Shown here: positions 32,419-44,560 of the stretch, in pieces
How positions within the stretch are numbered: position 1 is the stretch's first letter
Layout of the letters: each line of letters opens with the position of its first letter
Source of the DNA: an uncultured Chlorobiaceae bacterium
GTDB lineage: Bacteria > Bacteroidota > Chlorobiia > Chlorobiales > Chlorobiaceae
NCBI GenBank assembly: GCA_903994455.1
Contig: CAJEXI010000020.1
Location: 1-56,311, forward strand
Reading direction: 5' to 3'
DNA length: 56,311 nt
Made by a program: the position numbers and the translations under genes
The notes under the pieces: model-generated
Database searches by the model: none
Seen by the model: only the letters and a program-made list of their open reading frames with translations
Told to the model about the DNA's origin: nothing

Positions 32419-34125
32419 TCATTTGTTCACCTCAAGATCTTTCAGCTTCATCTGCCACTGCTCCCTGTTATTCCAGATCCTTTTTTCAACGGAGTAGACC
32501 ATGGTAAATACTGGACGCGCAACCGACAGAAGCTCTGCATGAACATCTGGACGATCAAAACCGATAACATCAAAGATTCGCCCATTTTTATCCCTGACGA
32601 AAAACTTCACATGCCTCTCCTTGAGTAGTTTTGACTGACCGAACAGCACAAGATTTTCTGACACAAACAGCGGTTCCTGATTACCATAACCGTAAGGAGC
32701 AAACTGCCCAAGCACGTTGATAAATTTAGGGGTGATATCCTCAAGGGCAAGTTTTGAATCAACAACAAGCTCCTTCTGACGTTGGACCATTGAAAGAAGA
32801 CCCGTACACACTTCGTCGAATTTTTTACGGAATCCCGCAAAGTTCTCTGGTCGAAGGGTAAGCCCTGCTGCCTGATGATGGCCGCCGAATTGATCGAGAT
32901 ATTGACTGCACTGCTGCAGTACCGCATGGATATCGAGCCCTTCAACACTCCGCACTGAACCCCTGATAAGCCCATTCATGCCACCGAGAATAACCGTCGG
33001 CAGATAATGTTTTTCAATCATTTTTGAAGCAACGATACCAAGAACTCCGAGATGCCAGGACTCATCGTAAAGCACAATCGAAGAGCACCAGGTGGCAAAA
33101 TGGTTCTCAAGCATCTTTTCTGCTTTCACCATAATATCGGCATCAAGTTCCCGTCGCTGTACATTAATATGATCAAGCTCCTCGGCATAACATCGGGCAT
33201 CGGCGGAAGAATCAGAAAGCAGCCAGTCAAGAGCAAGGTGTGCTGAGTGCATTCTGCCAGCAGCATTGACACGGGGAGCAATGCCGAAAGCAATATGGAA
33301 CATGCCGAATTCTGCGGGGGCAACCTTCATGAGAGAAAGCATCTCCCTGATATTGTCTCTTGGGCTGGTTCGTATTCGCTGGATTCCCTCACGAACCAAG
33401 GCTCGATTTTCGCCCTTGAGAGAGACCATATCGGCGGCAGTAGCAAGAGCAACATAATCAAGATATTGCTGCCAGCTCTCTGGTTCGGCATTGAGATGCT
33501 CCCCTATTGCCTGAATAAACTTGAATGCAACTCCGCATCCGCATAACTCCCTGAAGGGATAGTCGGAGCCTGGAACCTTAGGATTCAAGATAGCATAGGC
33601 AGGCGGAAGCTTATCAGATTCATGATGGTCACAAACAATCACATCAATACCATATTCAGCGCAACGAGTTATTGCTTCACTCTCTTTTATACCACAATCA
33701 ACCGTAATGACAAGGCCGACGTTCCGCTCAACAGCCGAATTGATGCCCTCCGTCGAGAGACCATAGCCCTCAGCAAAGCGATCATTAATGTAATAGGAGA
33801 CCTTACCGCCCAACTCTCTCAGAAAAAGCAAAAGCATGGCGGTGCCAGTCGTGCCGTCAACATCATAATCGCCATAAAGCATTATTTTTTGATGCTCCAT
33901 GATGGCATGCAAAACCCGTTCGACGGCCAGCTCCATATCCTGAAGAAGAAAAGGAGATGGAAGATTGTGTATTGTCGAGCGAAAATATTCCTTTGCTTCA
34001 TCAAACGATGCGATGCCACGGTTGCACAAGGCTCTCGCGACCGGCAGACTGACATTGATTGCCTCCGAAAGAGCAAAAACAAGCCGTTCATCGGGAGAGA
34101 GTAAAGTCCAGCGGAATCGTTTCAT
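32419..34125 (-). CDS. recJ: Single-stranded-DNA-specific exonuclease RecJ
   Basis: A 568-aa 5'-3' exonuclease on single-stranded DNA used in RecF-pathway recombination and mismatch and base-excision repair. DHH-family motifs are clear: YGDYDVDGTTGTAM (about residues 77-90), VDCGIKESE, VCDHHES, and later PRVNAAGRMHSA. The DHHA1 region has GGHHQAAGLTL (about 440), and a C-terminal OB fold follows. ATG 34125 (MKRFRWTLL) is preferred to the longer frame starting at 34191. It converges on the glycosylation operon. The 184 bases between it and fbp should hold both promoters. Confidence 0.92.
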   Translation of the reverse strand: MKRFRWTLLSPDERLVFALSEAINVSLPVARALCNRGIASFDEAKEYFRSTIHNLPSPFLLQDMELAVERVLHAIMEHQKIMLYGDYDVDGTTGTAMLLLFLRELGGKVSYYINDRFAEGYGLSTEGINSAVERNVGLVITVDCGIKESEAITRCAEYGIDVIVCDHHESDKLPPAYAILNPKVPGSDYPFRELCGCGVAFKFIQAIGEHLNAEPESWQQYLDYVALATAADMVSLKGENRALVREGIQRIRTSPRDNIREMLSLMKVAPAEFGMFHIAFGIAPRVNAAGRMHSAHLALDWLLSDSSADARCYAEELDHINVQRRELDADIMVKAEKMLENHFATWCSSIVLYDESWHLGVLGIVASKMIEKHYLPTVILGGMNGLIRGSVRSVEGLDIHAVLQQCSQYLDQFGGHHQAAGLTLRPENFAGFRKKFDEVCTGLLSMVQRQKELVVDSKLALEDITPKFINVLGQFAPYGYGNQEPLFVSENLVLFGQSKLLKERHVKFFVRDKNGRIFDVIGFDRPDVHAELLSVARPVFTMVYSVEKRIWNNREQWQMKLKDLEVNK

Positions 34126-34309
34126 GAAAATTTGGCAGGTAATGAAAACTGTCAATGTAGGGAACACTGAGTCATTTTCTGAAAAAAACATTTAAACACC
34201 CATCAGCAGCACTCAGGTTGTGCAAGATAGACTGAATATTTCTTACATTTGACTTCGATGTTTACGCTGAACCAATTACGTCAATCAACACACTAACTTT
34301 CGGAAGAGC

Positions 34310-35311
34310 ATGAGCAATTTGATTACCATTGAACGCCACATCCTTGAACAACAAAAATTTTTCCCGGAAGCACATGGCGAGCTTACCGACCTTCTCAACG
34401 ACGTTGCCTTTGCTGCAAAGCTGGTAAGGCGGGAGGTTGTCCGTGCAGGACTTGTCGACATTCTTGGTTTTACAGGCAGCACCAATGTTCAGGGTGAAGA
34501 GGTCAAAAAACTTGATCTGTTTGCCAATGAAAAAATCATCAACGCTATCGGCCAGCACGGACGGTTTGCGATCATGGGCTCCGAAGAAAATGAGGGTATC
34601 ATTATTCCGCCGAAAAACGAGACCGGCAACTATGCGCTGCTTTTCGACCCGCTGGATGGCTCCTCAAATATTGATGTGAATGTCAGTGTCGGCACCATTT
34701 TCTCAATCTACAAGCTCAAGGGTGACAATCCCGGCAAGGCAAGCCTCAGCGACTGCCTGCAGCATGGTTACGAGCAGGTTGCGGCGGGTTATGTCATCTA
34801 CGGTTCCTCAGTCGTCATGGTTTATACTACCGGACACGGTGTACACGGCTTTACCTACGACCCGACCATTGGAGAGTTTCTTCTTTCACACGAGAATATT
34901 GTCACCCCAAAAAGTGGTAAATATTACTCAATCAACGAGGGTTCCTACGCACAGTTTAACGAGGGTACCAAGAAATATCTCGACTATATTAAAGAGGAAG
35001 ACCCGGCTACAAACCGTCCTTACAGCACCCGTTACATTGGATCGCTTGTCGCCGATTTTCACCGCAACCTTCTGACTGGCGGTGTCTTTGTCTATCCTCC
35101 TACCACAAAACATGCCGCAGGAAAGCTCCGGCTCATGTATGAAGCCAATCCGCTTGCCTTCATCTGCGAACAGGCTGGAGGACGAGCCACAAACGGCCGG
35201 GATCGTATTCTGGATATTCAGCCAACCTCACTCCATCAGCGGACACCTCTCTATATCGGCAGCGTCGATGACGTTATTGTTGCCGAGGAATTTGAGCAGG
35301 GAGTGCGATAA
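34310..35311 (+). CDS. fbp: Fructose-1,6-bisphosphatase class I
   Basis: A 333-aa enzyme that hydrolyses fructose-1,6-bisphosphate to fructose-6-phosphate in gluconeogenesis, which an autotroph needs to turn fixed carbon into hexose and glycogen. Class I landmarks are [14 protein letters not shown], the metal-binding GSEENEG (residues about 94-100), and [19 protein letters not shown]. The C-terminal [20 protein letters not shown] and [10 protein letters not shown] are also typical. GGAAG lies four bases before the ATG. A strong bidirectional terminator follows 24 bases after the stop. Confidence 0.93.
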   Translation: MSNLITIERHILEQQKFFPEAHGELTDLLNDVAFAAKLVRREVVRAGLVDILGFTGSTNVQGEEVKKLDLFANEKIINAIGQHGRFAIMGSEENEGIIIPPKNETGNYALLFDPLDGSSNIDVNVSVGTIFSIYKLKGDNPGKASLSDCLQHGYEQVAAGYVIYGSSVVMVYTTGHGVHGFTYDPTIGEFLLSHENIVTPKSGKYYSINEGSYAQFNEGTKKYLDYIKEEDPATNRPYSTRYIGSLVADFHRNLLTGGVFVYPPTTKHAAGKLRLMYEANPLAFICEQAGGRATNGRDRILDIQPTSLHQRTPLYIGSVDDVIVAEEFEQGVR

Positions 35312-35335
35312 CCGCATTGATCTTACGTATCACCA

Positions 35336-35371
35336 ACAAAAAGACCTCCTTGCAATGGAGGCCTTTTTGTT
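35336..35371. terminator. Bidirectional intrinsic terminator between fbp and the YmdB-family gene
   Basis: A long stem pairs AAAAAGACCTCC with GGAGGCCTTTTT around the loop TTGCAAT. It has an A-run on one side and a T-run on the other, so it can end transcription from both strands. It sits between two convergent genes, each ending within about 25 bases. Confidence 0.88.
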
Positions 35372-35374
35372 GAC

Positions 35375-36205
35375 TTATTGTATCTCACCACGATCAAAAT
35401 CCGGATAAAAAATCCGCTGGATACCGACCGTTTTTCCGCTTAAAACGTCCATCGACAGGAGCACCCCGGAGAAATGAACATCATCCTCGGCACATTCATA
35501 TTTATGCGGTGTCTGATAGAGCATCCTGTCTGTTGCCGATTTAATCTGCATGCCTATAACTGACTGGTGAGGCCCGGTCATGCCTGCGTCAGTGCAGTAG
35601 CCAGTCCCCTTCGGCAGAAGACGTTCATCCGCCGTCGGCACATGTGTATGTGTACCGATCACCGCAGAAACCTTGCCATCAAGATACCATCCAAGCGCTA
35701 TCTTCTCAGCCGTTGCCTCAGCATGAATGTCAACAAAAATATGCCGAACCTTCTCTTTTCCCTGCTCTTTAATCTGCTTGATCACCCAGTCTGCCGTCCG
35801 GAAAGGGCAGTCGATGGAGTACATGAAGGTCCTGCCCTGAAGGTTAACCACGGCAATGTCACCCAGTCCCTTCGGGAGTTTGTAGATTCCATAACCCTTG
35901 CCATAAGTCCCTTTGGGATAATTGAGCGGGCGCAAAACCTGTGGATGCGTTTTCAGTGTATCAAAAAAATTGAAATTGCTCCAGGTATGATTGCCGCCAG
36001 TCACCACATTAACCCCTGCCTCAAGAAGCTGGTTCAGAGCTTCAAGACTCATCCCTTTGCCTTGATGGGCATTCTCTCCATTACAGATGACAAAATCAAC
36101 ATTATACTTGCTGATAAAACTTTTCAGCATCCGCCCTACCATTTGCAGTCCCGGAGTACCTACAACATCGCCGATAAACATGACGTTCAGGGTTTTCTGT
36201 GCCAT
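35375..36205 (-). CDS. YmdB-family metallophosphoesterase
   Basis: A 276-aa calcineurin-like enzyme of the TIGR00282/YmdB type, known in Bacillus as a cyclic-nucleotide phosphodiesterase. Motifs are MFIGDVVGTPG (Asp ligand), ICNGENAHQGKG (Asn-Glu), VVTGGNHTWSN (GNHx), VDIHAEATAEK, and IGTHTHVPTADERLLPKGTG. ATG 36205 (MAQKTLNV) is preferred because the fold begins at once; the longer frame to 36334 adds a segment without family character. It converges on fbp and shares its terminator. Its role in this organism is not shown. Confidence 0.88.
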   Translation of the reverse strand: MAQKTLNVMFIGDVVGTPGLQMVGRMLKSFISKYNVDFVICNGENAHQGKGMSLEALNQLLEAGVNVVTGGNHTWSNFNFFDTLKTHPQVLRPLNYPKGTYGKGYGIYKLPKGLGDIAVVNLQGRTFMYSIDCPFRTADWVIKQIKEQGKEKVRHIFVDIHAEATAEKIALGWYLDGKVSAVIGTHTHVPTADERLLPKGTGYCTDAGMTGPHQSVIGMQIKSATDRMLYQTPHKYECAEDDVHFSGVLLSMDVLSGKTVGIQRIFYPDFDRGEIQ

Positions 36206-36402
36206 ACCTTTTCTTTTTACCGAATTATGTTCCTTGAAAGTTGCTTTCGTAAATTTACACATTGCGCAGCTTAATGTAACAATCTTATTGGCATGAGTTC
36301 TGACCTGACTGATTGTGACTCCGCATATTTTCAATGACGGAACAAATCATTACCTTTCTTTTGCCATAGACATATCAAAAACTTCAACTATCCGGAAAAC
36401 CA

Positions 36403-37761
36403 ATGACAACAGCTATTGACAATCTTGATGCATTTATTCATCGTTGGACAGCACGGAGTGAAAAGTCCCCTGGAGAATATTCTGGAAATTACATCATCAC
36501 GCCCGAAGGCCTTGTCCGCAATAACATGGATGAAGAGTCTGGCCGCGACGGATATTATCATTTCAGAGCCAGCACCTCAGAAAGCCAAGTGATGATGGCA
36601 CGCGGCTATCTCAAAGCATATCAAGCCACAAAAAACATCCATTATTTGACCGTGGCCCGAACCATCGCCAATGCACTGATCAAGTATTTCTTTTTTGGAG
36701 TTATCCCTTCAGCAAACGCAAAATGGCATTCTCACTGGATTGTCAATGGTGGCGCAGCATTCCACTCGAAGGAGAAGGATCACGAGTCCGAGCTTATCGC
36801 TTACGGTGAAGCTTATGAGTGCTGGCCGATGTGGCGGAAGTTGCGTCCGAATGAATTCGCAACGGCAGGAGATTCGTTGCACTGGTTTATGGAGACATTT
36901 GACCTGTTTTATCTCCTTGACACAACAAGTAACATGAGAAACCAGTGGCTGGCCGCAAAAAATTCTATGTACCGGGAATTTCAAATGATTTCCAAGTCTC
37001 CAAATAATATCAGCTACAAGGGTGCTATTCCATTCGAACTGGGCAACAAAAACGCGAACCCACCAAGCCTGGGCGGAGGCGTGTTTGTGGGCCCATATTA
37101 TGCTGGATATCAGAATCCGATACCATGGCATTTTATGAAAGATTACACGGCTGCTGCAAACATGCTGCGCTTTTTGATTGACGCACAGACGGCATATCGC
37201 ACAAGCACAGGAATCATGGGACCATTTGCCCCGGTTTACCATTACGATGCCTCTATGTTGTCTGGAGCAACGATAAACAAATTTTCATGGAAAGGCCCCG
37301 ATCCAAACACCTTCTGGGGAGGATTCCAGTATCGACCTTTTGCTGCAGTTGCTAATTTCTGGCAACAATGCATCACCTCAAAAACTAATAATCAGGCAGT
37401 TACCAGTGCAGCAACAATAAGCACTGCATTCTTGACCTGGCTCGACACCTGGCTCACGGCCCACCCCGCTGAAAAAAATATTCCTGTTACCTTTCATGAA
37501 GGGGCCGCTCCAATTGCGAATTATAACGAGCCGCACATCATTGCACTGGCGCTCAAAGGCTCACTTTATTGTAAAAAGGCAGGTGCAAATCCACAGATAG
37601 TTACTCGTGTCACAGGGCGGCTCTATAATATGCTGATGAGTTATCAGGTGACAAAGGGTGATATGGCAGGTTCTTATGCGCCTGACCCAACCCGCCATTC
37701 GTTTAATGGATTCTGGGCTGGCGAAATCATGGATGCACTTGCCCTCCACACCATCGGATAG
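36403..37761 (+). CDS. Uncharacterised protein, 452 aa, possible alpha/alpha-barrel glycosidase fold
   Basis: I do not recognise a named family. The protein is rich in Trp, Tyr and His and contains repeated helical pairs with aromatic turns (QVMMARGYLKAYQATKNIHY, LTVARTIANALIKYF, NMLRFLIDAQTAYRTSTG). This recalls six-hairpin or alpha/alpha toroid hydrolases. Possible active-site stretches are WHSHWIVNGGAAFH, LGGGVFVGPYYAG and HSFNGFWAGEIMDAL at the very end. No signal peptide or membrane helix is seen. It stands alone between the YmdB-family gene and icd, with a bidirectional terminator after it. A phage-type or polysaccharide-active enzyme is possible. Confidence 0.55.
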   Translation: MTTAIDNLDAFIHRWTARSEKSPGEYSGNYIITPEGLVRNNMDEESGRDGYYHFRASTSESQVMMARGYLKAYQATKNIHYLTVARTIANALIKYFFFGVIPSANAKWHSHWIVNGGAAFHSKEKDHESELIAYGEAYECWPMWRKLRPNEFATAGDSLHWFMETFDLFYLLDTTSNMRNQWLAAKNSMYREFQMISKSPNNISYKGAIPFELGNKNANPPSLGGGVFVGPYYAGYQNPIPWHFMKDYTAAANMLRFLIDAQTAYRTSTGIMGPFAPVYHYDASMLSGATINKFSWKGPDPNTFWGGFQYRPFAAVANFWQQCITSKTNNQAVTSAATISTAFLTWLDTWLTAHPAEKNIPVTFHEGAAPIANYNEPHIIALALKGSLYCKKAGANPQIVTRVTGRLYNMLMSYQVTKGDMAGSYAPDPTRHSFNGFWAGEIMDALALHTIG

Positions 37762-37824
37762 CACTGTATGCCGCACTTGCAGGGTTCAGAACATTTGGTA
37801 AGGCAATCAAGGGTCGGAGAGAAA

Positions 37825-37858
37825 CACAAAAGCCTGGAGCAATGTCCAGGCTTTTGTG
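37825..37858. terminator. Bidirectional intrinsic terminator
   Basis: The stem AAAGCCTGGA/TCCAGGCTTT with loop GCAATG, extended by CACA and TGTG, lies between the convergent unknown gene and icd. It has A- and T-runs on both sides and is 17 bases from the icd stop. Confidence 0.85.
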
Positions 37859-37874
37859 ACATCAAATGGTATCC

Positions 37875-40145
<2,271 letters not shown>

Positions 40146-40376
40146 TCAAAAAAAGAGGTGCCCGAAAAATCGCACAAAAAACAGGCCGAGCCCGTCCATG
40201 GCGAAAACGAAGTATACTGTTGTGATAGCCTTGCGCTGAAAAACGGCAAAAGCCCCCTACACAGCAGCCTCTGATGATTTTGACACCAGAGGCTGATTAT
40301 GGAGTGAGCTGCTCCGCGTTGTCCAGGAACAATCGGGTGAGCAGGCTATACAGCGTTGCTCCCCGGAAAAAATCAC

Positions 40377-41255
40377 TCAGGAAGGCAGAAACTCATCCAG
40401 ACCAACCCGTTCTGCAAGCTCCTTGTCGTTGAGCACCTCATGGGCAAGCTTGATCATGGGAATGGTAGCGCCCATTGAACTGTAGCCTCCATCATGGAAA
40501 AGATTCTGCATGGTTACCTTGCGAGAGAGGTCACTGAGAATGGTCATGGAATATTCAGCACACTCTACGGCAGAAGCATTTCCCAGAGGAGACATGAGAT
40601 CACTGTATTCGAACATTTTCTCAAACCCCGGAATGCCGCTTCCTGCCTTGGTATAGGTTGGACTTTGTGATATGGTATTGATACGGATAGCATGCCTGGC
40701 AAGCCGGGGTCCATAACTGCGAACAATAGATTCAAGCAGTGACTTTGCGTCACCCATATCGGAGTACGTCCAATAATTTCTCTGCGAGGCAATATAAGAA
40801 AGGGCAAGAATGCTTCCACCCTGATTGATCACCTCATTCTTCAACGCATAAGAGACAAGCCTGTGGAGCGACAATGCCGAAACATCAAGAGTTTTGATAA
40901 ACCATTCGTAATTGAGATCTTCATAAGGCAACTGCTTGCGAATATTCTGTGACATACCAATGGAATGAACAATAAAATCAACAGAGCCTATTTTTTCCTT
41001 CAGCTCCTTGAAACAGTTATCGACATCCTCATTTTTGGATGCATCGCAAACAATCATCGGAGCGTTGCCGCACAGGACCGAGAGCTCTTCGATATTCCCA
41101 AAACGCAACGCGGCCGCAACATTTGAGATGGCAATCTCTGCGCCTTCCCTGTAGGCGTGAAGCGCTATCTGCCAGCCGATACTGCTTTCATCAAGCGGGC
41201 CAAATACGATTCCCTTTTTCCCTTTCAACAAACCATAGTGCGCTTTCTCGGACAT
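40377..41255 (-). CDS. fabI: Enoyl-[acyl-carrier-protein] reductase (FabI type)
   Basis: A 292-aa SDR-fold enzyme that catalyses the last reduction of each fatty-acid elongation cycle with NAD(P)H. The cofactor motif reads VFGPLDESSIGWQIA in place of GxxxxxSIA. The Tyr-x6-Lys pair is in TYSDMGDAKSLLES, with another conserved Tyr just before (RNYWTY). The segment IRINTISQSPTYTKAGSGI matches the substrate loop (TISAGPIRTLA in E. coli). It is about 30 residues longer than the E. coli protein, with an extension after MIKLAHEVLN. The 230 bases after it contain a stem (40264-40294) without a T-run. Confidence 0.85.
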   Translation of the reverse strand: MSEKAHYGLLKGKKGIVFGPLDESSIGWQIALHAYREGAEIAISNVAAALRFGNIEELSVLCGNAPMIVCDASKNEDVDNCFKELKEKIGSVDFIVHSIGMSQNIRKQLPYEDLNYEWFIKTLDVSALSLHRLVSYALKNEVINQGGSILALSYIASQRNYWTYSDMGDAKSLLESIVRSYGPRLARHAIRINTISQSPTYTKAGSGIPGFEKMFEYSDLMSPLGNASAVECAEYSMTILSDLSRKVTMQNLFHDGGYSSMGATIPMIKLAHEVLNDKELAERVGLDEFLPS

Positions 41256-41394
41256 GATATAAGCTGATTCTTTAACAAAGATTGGGGTAAATTCCCGTTA
41301 ACTCGACACTTTAAACACACAAGATACAAGATTCCCTTGAAAACCTAAACTCTTTACCCCGATTTTTTATACTGCGGCGAATTATAGGCGCATT

Positions 41395-42696
41395 TTATAT
41401 TTTCAATCGCCTCATCGAACGGAGCTTGTCAAGCATATTTTTATTAACATTTAACTCCAATTCCTCCTTTTCGACAGGTATCTCCCTGAAGACCACCCGA
41501 AGAAGATTATCCTCTCTGATATACTTTTCCATTTCAAGACTGTACAACGCTCTCGGCAGGGTTATGATCCTCTGAGCCCTGTCAACCGTCACCACAATAT
41601 CCGTCCCCATCCGGTCTACAATCACCTCTTCAGCATCCTGAAGAAACGGTATCTTGATGCAGAGAACTTCACGATGGTCTTCCAATACCGCATTTTTCTT
41701 GCTTTCAATCCAGAAATTCTTTCCGGAATAAAAAATCTTGTCCGGTTCCAGTTCGCCAAAAACCAGTTTACTGATTTCATGGAGAGCATCAGCACCAATT
41801 GGCTCGGTTCTCTGCAATTGACAGCGGAAAACCGGGGTGGGATAAAAGGATTGGTCGATCTCCAGCAGATATTTGCTGTGCAGGTCGGCCCAGAATTCAA
41901 AATACTCACCAACAGTCTTTGACGTGGGAAGAATCTTGTTGATCACAATACCATCAACGTTGATCCCGTAAAGATGCACAAAAGTGTACGCTCGCTTTGT
42001 TTCAAGAATGGAGAGCTTTTCAGGGTTCAGGACCAGCCGAAAGGAGACCTCGGGGCTGAGAATGAACTTGTTGATATCCTCCATCTGTTTGAGAAGCACA
42101 TTAATCTCGTTAAAAAACTCATCATCGGGAATGGATTTCCCATTCAGCGGACGAGCCAGCGACGACATGCTTTTGTAGAGCTTGAAAAACTGCTTGCCCA
42201 TATTGCCGCCGATAATGATTTCCGGATAGGCAAGCAGACGAAGGGTGTTTCCTGTCGGAGAGGTATCGAGCACAACAGCATCCCATTTGCCTGACTGCGC
42301 CTCATCAAGCAGGCGACTTAAAGCAAAAATTTCGTCAAGACCTGGCTGTGTGGTCAGCTCGGAAGCCATGCCGGTATCGATCCCCTTATTCTTATAGGAA
42401 GTGGAGACAAACTTCTGAAAGCCGGACATATTCTTTTTTAGCTCGTAAATCGTGTCGACTTCCAGTCCGTACAGATTTCCTTCAATCTTCTGTGGATCGT
42501 TGCGGCTTATCCGGGTATTAAACACATCAGAAAGCGAATGGGCCGGGTCGGACGACATGATCAAGACTTTCTTGTTCTGCCGTGCAAGAGCAACCGCTGT
42601 GGATGAAGAAATTGTTGTTTTGCCGGTTCCCCCCTTTCCTGAATAAATGATAACTCTGGTCTGCGACTGGCCTTCCGTTAAGTCCCTCGACAACAT
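41395..42696 (-). CDS. ArsA/Get3-family anion-transporting ATPase with Hsp20-like tail
   Basis: A 433-aa soluble P-loop ATPase. The deviant Walker A is YSGKGGTGKTTISSS near residue 20, switch I is MSSDPAHSLSDVFN, and the motif VVLDTSPTGNTLRLL replaces the ArsA DTAPTGHT. Residues about 330-420 form the beta-sandwich Hsp20-like domain found at the end of bacterial ArsA-like proteins (VLCIKIPFLQDAEEV, DIVVTVDRAQRIITLP). Green sulfur bacteria carry several such ATPases without an arsB pump gene, and none is here either. A chaperone or targeting role is as likely as arsenite export. Confidence 0.82.
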   Translation of the reverse strand: MLSRDLTEGQSQTRVIIYSGKGGTGKTTISSSTAVALARQNKKVLIMSSDPAHSLSDVFNTRISRNDPQKIEGNLYGLEVDTIYELKKNMSGFQKFVSTSYKNKGIDTGMASELTTQPGLDEIFALSRLLDEAQSGKWDAVVLDTSPTGNTLRLLAYPEIIIGGNMGKQFFKLYKSMSSLARPLNGKSIPDDEFFNEINVLLKQMEDINKFILSPEVSFRLVLNPEKLSILETKRAYTFVHLYGINVDGIVINKILPTSKTVGEYFEFWADLHSKYLLEIDQSFYPTPVFRCQLQRTEPIGADALHEISKLVFGELEPDKIFYSGKNFWIESKKNAVLEDHREVLCIKIPFLQDAEEVIVDRMGTDIVVTVDRAQRIITLPRALYSLEMEKYIREDNLLRVVFREIPVEKEELELNVNKNMLDKLRSMRRLKI

Positions 42697-42935
42697 AAAA
42701 TATCCCCCTGTTAAAGCTCAATAATCCAAAAGGTGCCCCCTCTTCGGGAGAAAAAAAACATAATCCCTCAAGGTATCATTTTTCACCCTCTTAGAGAAAA
42801 ACAATCTTTATTGACAAAGCACCATCGAGGTGCTCCGTCTCCTCTTTAAGGGCAATTTCAACCACTCCACGCTTCCTGGGAAGGGAGAACAATTCCGCAA
42901 TATGGAATCATATCTCCCGAAGCATACGATGCCGG

Positions 42936-43514
42936 TTAATGAAACGTCAGAAGAATATCTTCAACAACTCTTTTTCGCACATGATGAATGCCATTCGAGT
43001 CCCTGAAGTAACGAACAGAGTCATTATTCCGCATCTGGTCAATAACAACCGTTTCGACAGGTTTGCCGATTGCAATAACCATCAATGGCGAAAAGGTCTC
43101 AGGAATCTTCAGTAATTCGCGAATTTTTTTCCTCTGAAAAGCGCCGATAATACATCCGCCGAGACCCATCGCAGTTGCACCAAGAAGAATGGTCTGAGCA
43201 GCAATACCACTGTCACAGGCAAAATCTTTGGTGATTCCTGAATCCCCAAGCATAACAATAAACGCTGGCGGACGTTCCCCTTCAACCGGACCTGGCCAGT
43301 CAGCCAGATAACCTGCCCAGGCAAGAGAAGGATAAAGTGCCGCAACAGTTGCTGGCTCACAAACTGCAATATATTTCAGCGGCTGAAGATTTCTGGCCGA
43401 CGGAACAGAGCATGCCAGCTCAACAAGCTCCCGCACCGTCTCTTCGGAAACCGGATAGTTGCCATCAAATCTCCGGTAACTTCGGCTGGTCATTACAAGT
43501 TCTCTAAAATTCAT
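42936..43514 (-). CDS. Nitroreductase-family flavoprotein
   Basis: A 192-aa FMN-binding protein of the nitroreductase family. The start has the phosphate-binding SRSYRRFDGNYPVSEETV, followed by ACSVPSARNLQPLKYI. The middle has the FMN loop AAQTILLGATAMGLGGCIIGAF, and the C-terminal part has the usual LMVIAIGKPVET. It reduces nitro groups, quinones or related substrates with NAD(P)H. ATG 43514 (MNFRELVMTSRSY) is preferred; the longer frame to 43574 overlaps the glycosyltransferase. That gene ends 13 bases upstream, so the two are probably co-transcribed after uvrD. Confidence 0.85.
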   Translation of the reverse strand: MNFRELVMTSRSYRRFDGNYPVSEETVRELVELACSVPSARNLQPLKYIAVCEPATVAALYPSLAWAGYLADWPGPVEGERPPAFIVMLGDSGITKDFACDSGIAAQTILLGATAMGLGGCIIGAFQRKKIRELLKIPETFSPLMVIAIGKPVETVVIDQMRNNDSVRYFRDSNGIHHVRKRVVEDILLTFH

Positions 43515-43527
43515 GATTACAGAAGAG

Positions 43528-44559
43528 TTAAGATTTTTCCGCCCAGGCCGCTTCGGTGTATTTCGACAGCTCATCCCATTGACCGCTGCCTATCCATTCA
43601 GTAATGTAATTCACCGTTCTGGCATAACACAACGGCTCGCGGCAGGGCTGCTGAAGCCAGTCGGCCAAAATGGATTCGTCAAGCCGATCCATTGCCATGC
43701 CGTACCCAAGCTCTACCATGCCAAGCGCGTTCGATTGTTGCTCAATCTGGCCGTCAAGAGGCCTGAGCAACAGCTTTTTTCCAAGATGCAGCGCCTCACC
43801 AGGAAGCTCAAATCCCGCATTGCACACCACACCGTTGCTCTCCATAAGATCACTGAGAAATCCTTCACGGCAGTAAGCCCTGAAATGCAGGTGCCCCTCA
43901 TCACGATTGTCCTGCACTTTACCATAAATAAAAAACTCATATACATCAAACGGAGTAAAAAAGGTCACAATATCGTCAACCTCCTCAAACGGGAGATAAA
44001 CAAGAACCTTTTCTTTGACTACCGTCGATGCTGTACGGTCATACAGTGTCTCAGGAATAACCGGCGGAAAAATCGGCTGATTAAAGTGACTCCAGTGAAG
44101 CCCTGCATTGTAGCGAGCAGGCGCAAAATTCAGTAGCGTATATTTTTCAAAAAAATTTCCCTGGGCAACCGGAATATCATAAGTAAATGCATACTGATGG
44201 CCAAAGCCGACAGAGGGAATATCTCTCAATCGTGCAACCAACGATGTAATCGGATCAAAGTCAGTAATAATCAGCTCCGTCCCTGTCGTATCAAGCATCA
44301 TGACATCAGACATCAAACGAACAAGGTCAAGCTGAAGCAGCGTGTCGATATAATTCAGCTTCCCCTTATGGGTTGCCAATGTCATGCCTTTCATGACCCG
44401 GTATGGCTCAAATATTTCAATCTCCTTCAGCTCCTCCTCCTTTCTTCCGCTGATGATAACCTCAACATCATGACCAGCCTCTTTGAGCTTTCGAACCAGC
44501 TCGCGACTGCGGCTGATATGGCCATTTCCCGTACCTTGAACACCAAAAAGGATTTTCAT
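43528..44559 (-). CDS. MurG-like glycosyltransferase (Glyco_trans_1_3 type)
   Basis: A 343-aa GT-B protein. The N-terminus has MKILFGVQGTGNGHISRSRE, the glycine-rich loop of MurG-like enzymes, then GHDVEVIISGRKEEEL. The C-terminal half has GVVCNAGFELPGEALHLGKK and LLLRPLDGQIEQQSNALGM, the donor-binding region with the acidic residue. This matches the uncharacterised PF13528 group. The acceptor is unknown. It directly follows uvrD (1-base gap) and precedes the nitroreductase, all on the minus strand. Confidence 0.78.
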   Translation of the reverse strand: MKILFGVQGTGNGHISRSRELVRKLKEAGHDVEVIISGRKEEELKEIEIFEPYRVMKGMTLATHKGKLNYIDTLLQLDLVRLMSDVMMLDTTGTELIITDFDPITSLVARLRDIPSVGFGHQYAFTYDIPVAQGNFFEKYTLLNFAPARYNAGLHWSHFNQPIFPPVIPETLYDRTASTVVKEKVLVYLPFEEVDDIVTFFTPFDVYEFFIYGKVQDNRDEGHLHFRAYCREGFLSDLMESNGVVCNAGFELPGEALHLGKKLLLRPLDGQIEQQSNALGMVELGYGMAMDRLDESILADWLQQPCREPLCYARTVNYITEWIGSGQWDELSKYTEAAWAEKS

Positions 44560-44560
44560 A

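Noticed and set aside
40264..40294. Stem CAGCCTCTG/CAGAGGCTG after fabI considered as a terminator
   Set aside because: The stem is good but no T-run follows on either strand, so an intrinsic terminator is not supported. It may be a chance inverted repeat or a regulatory hairpin.
41395..42696. Calling this gene an arsenite pump ATPase outright
   Set aside because: No arsB, arsR or arsC is near and the DTAPTGHT motif is altered to DTSPTGNT. Only the broader ArsA/Get3 family is supported.
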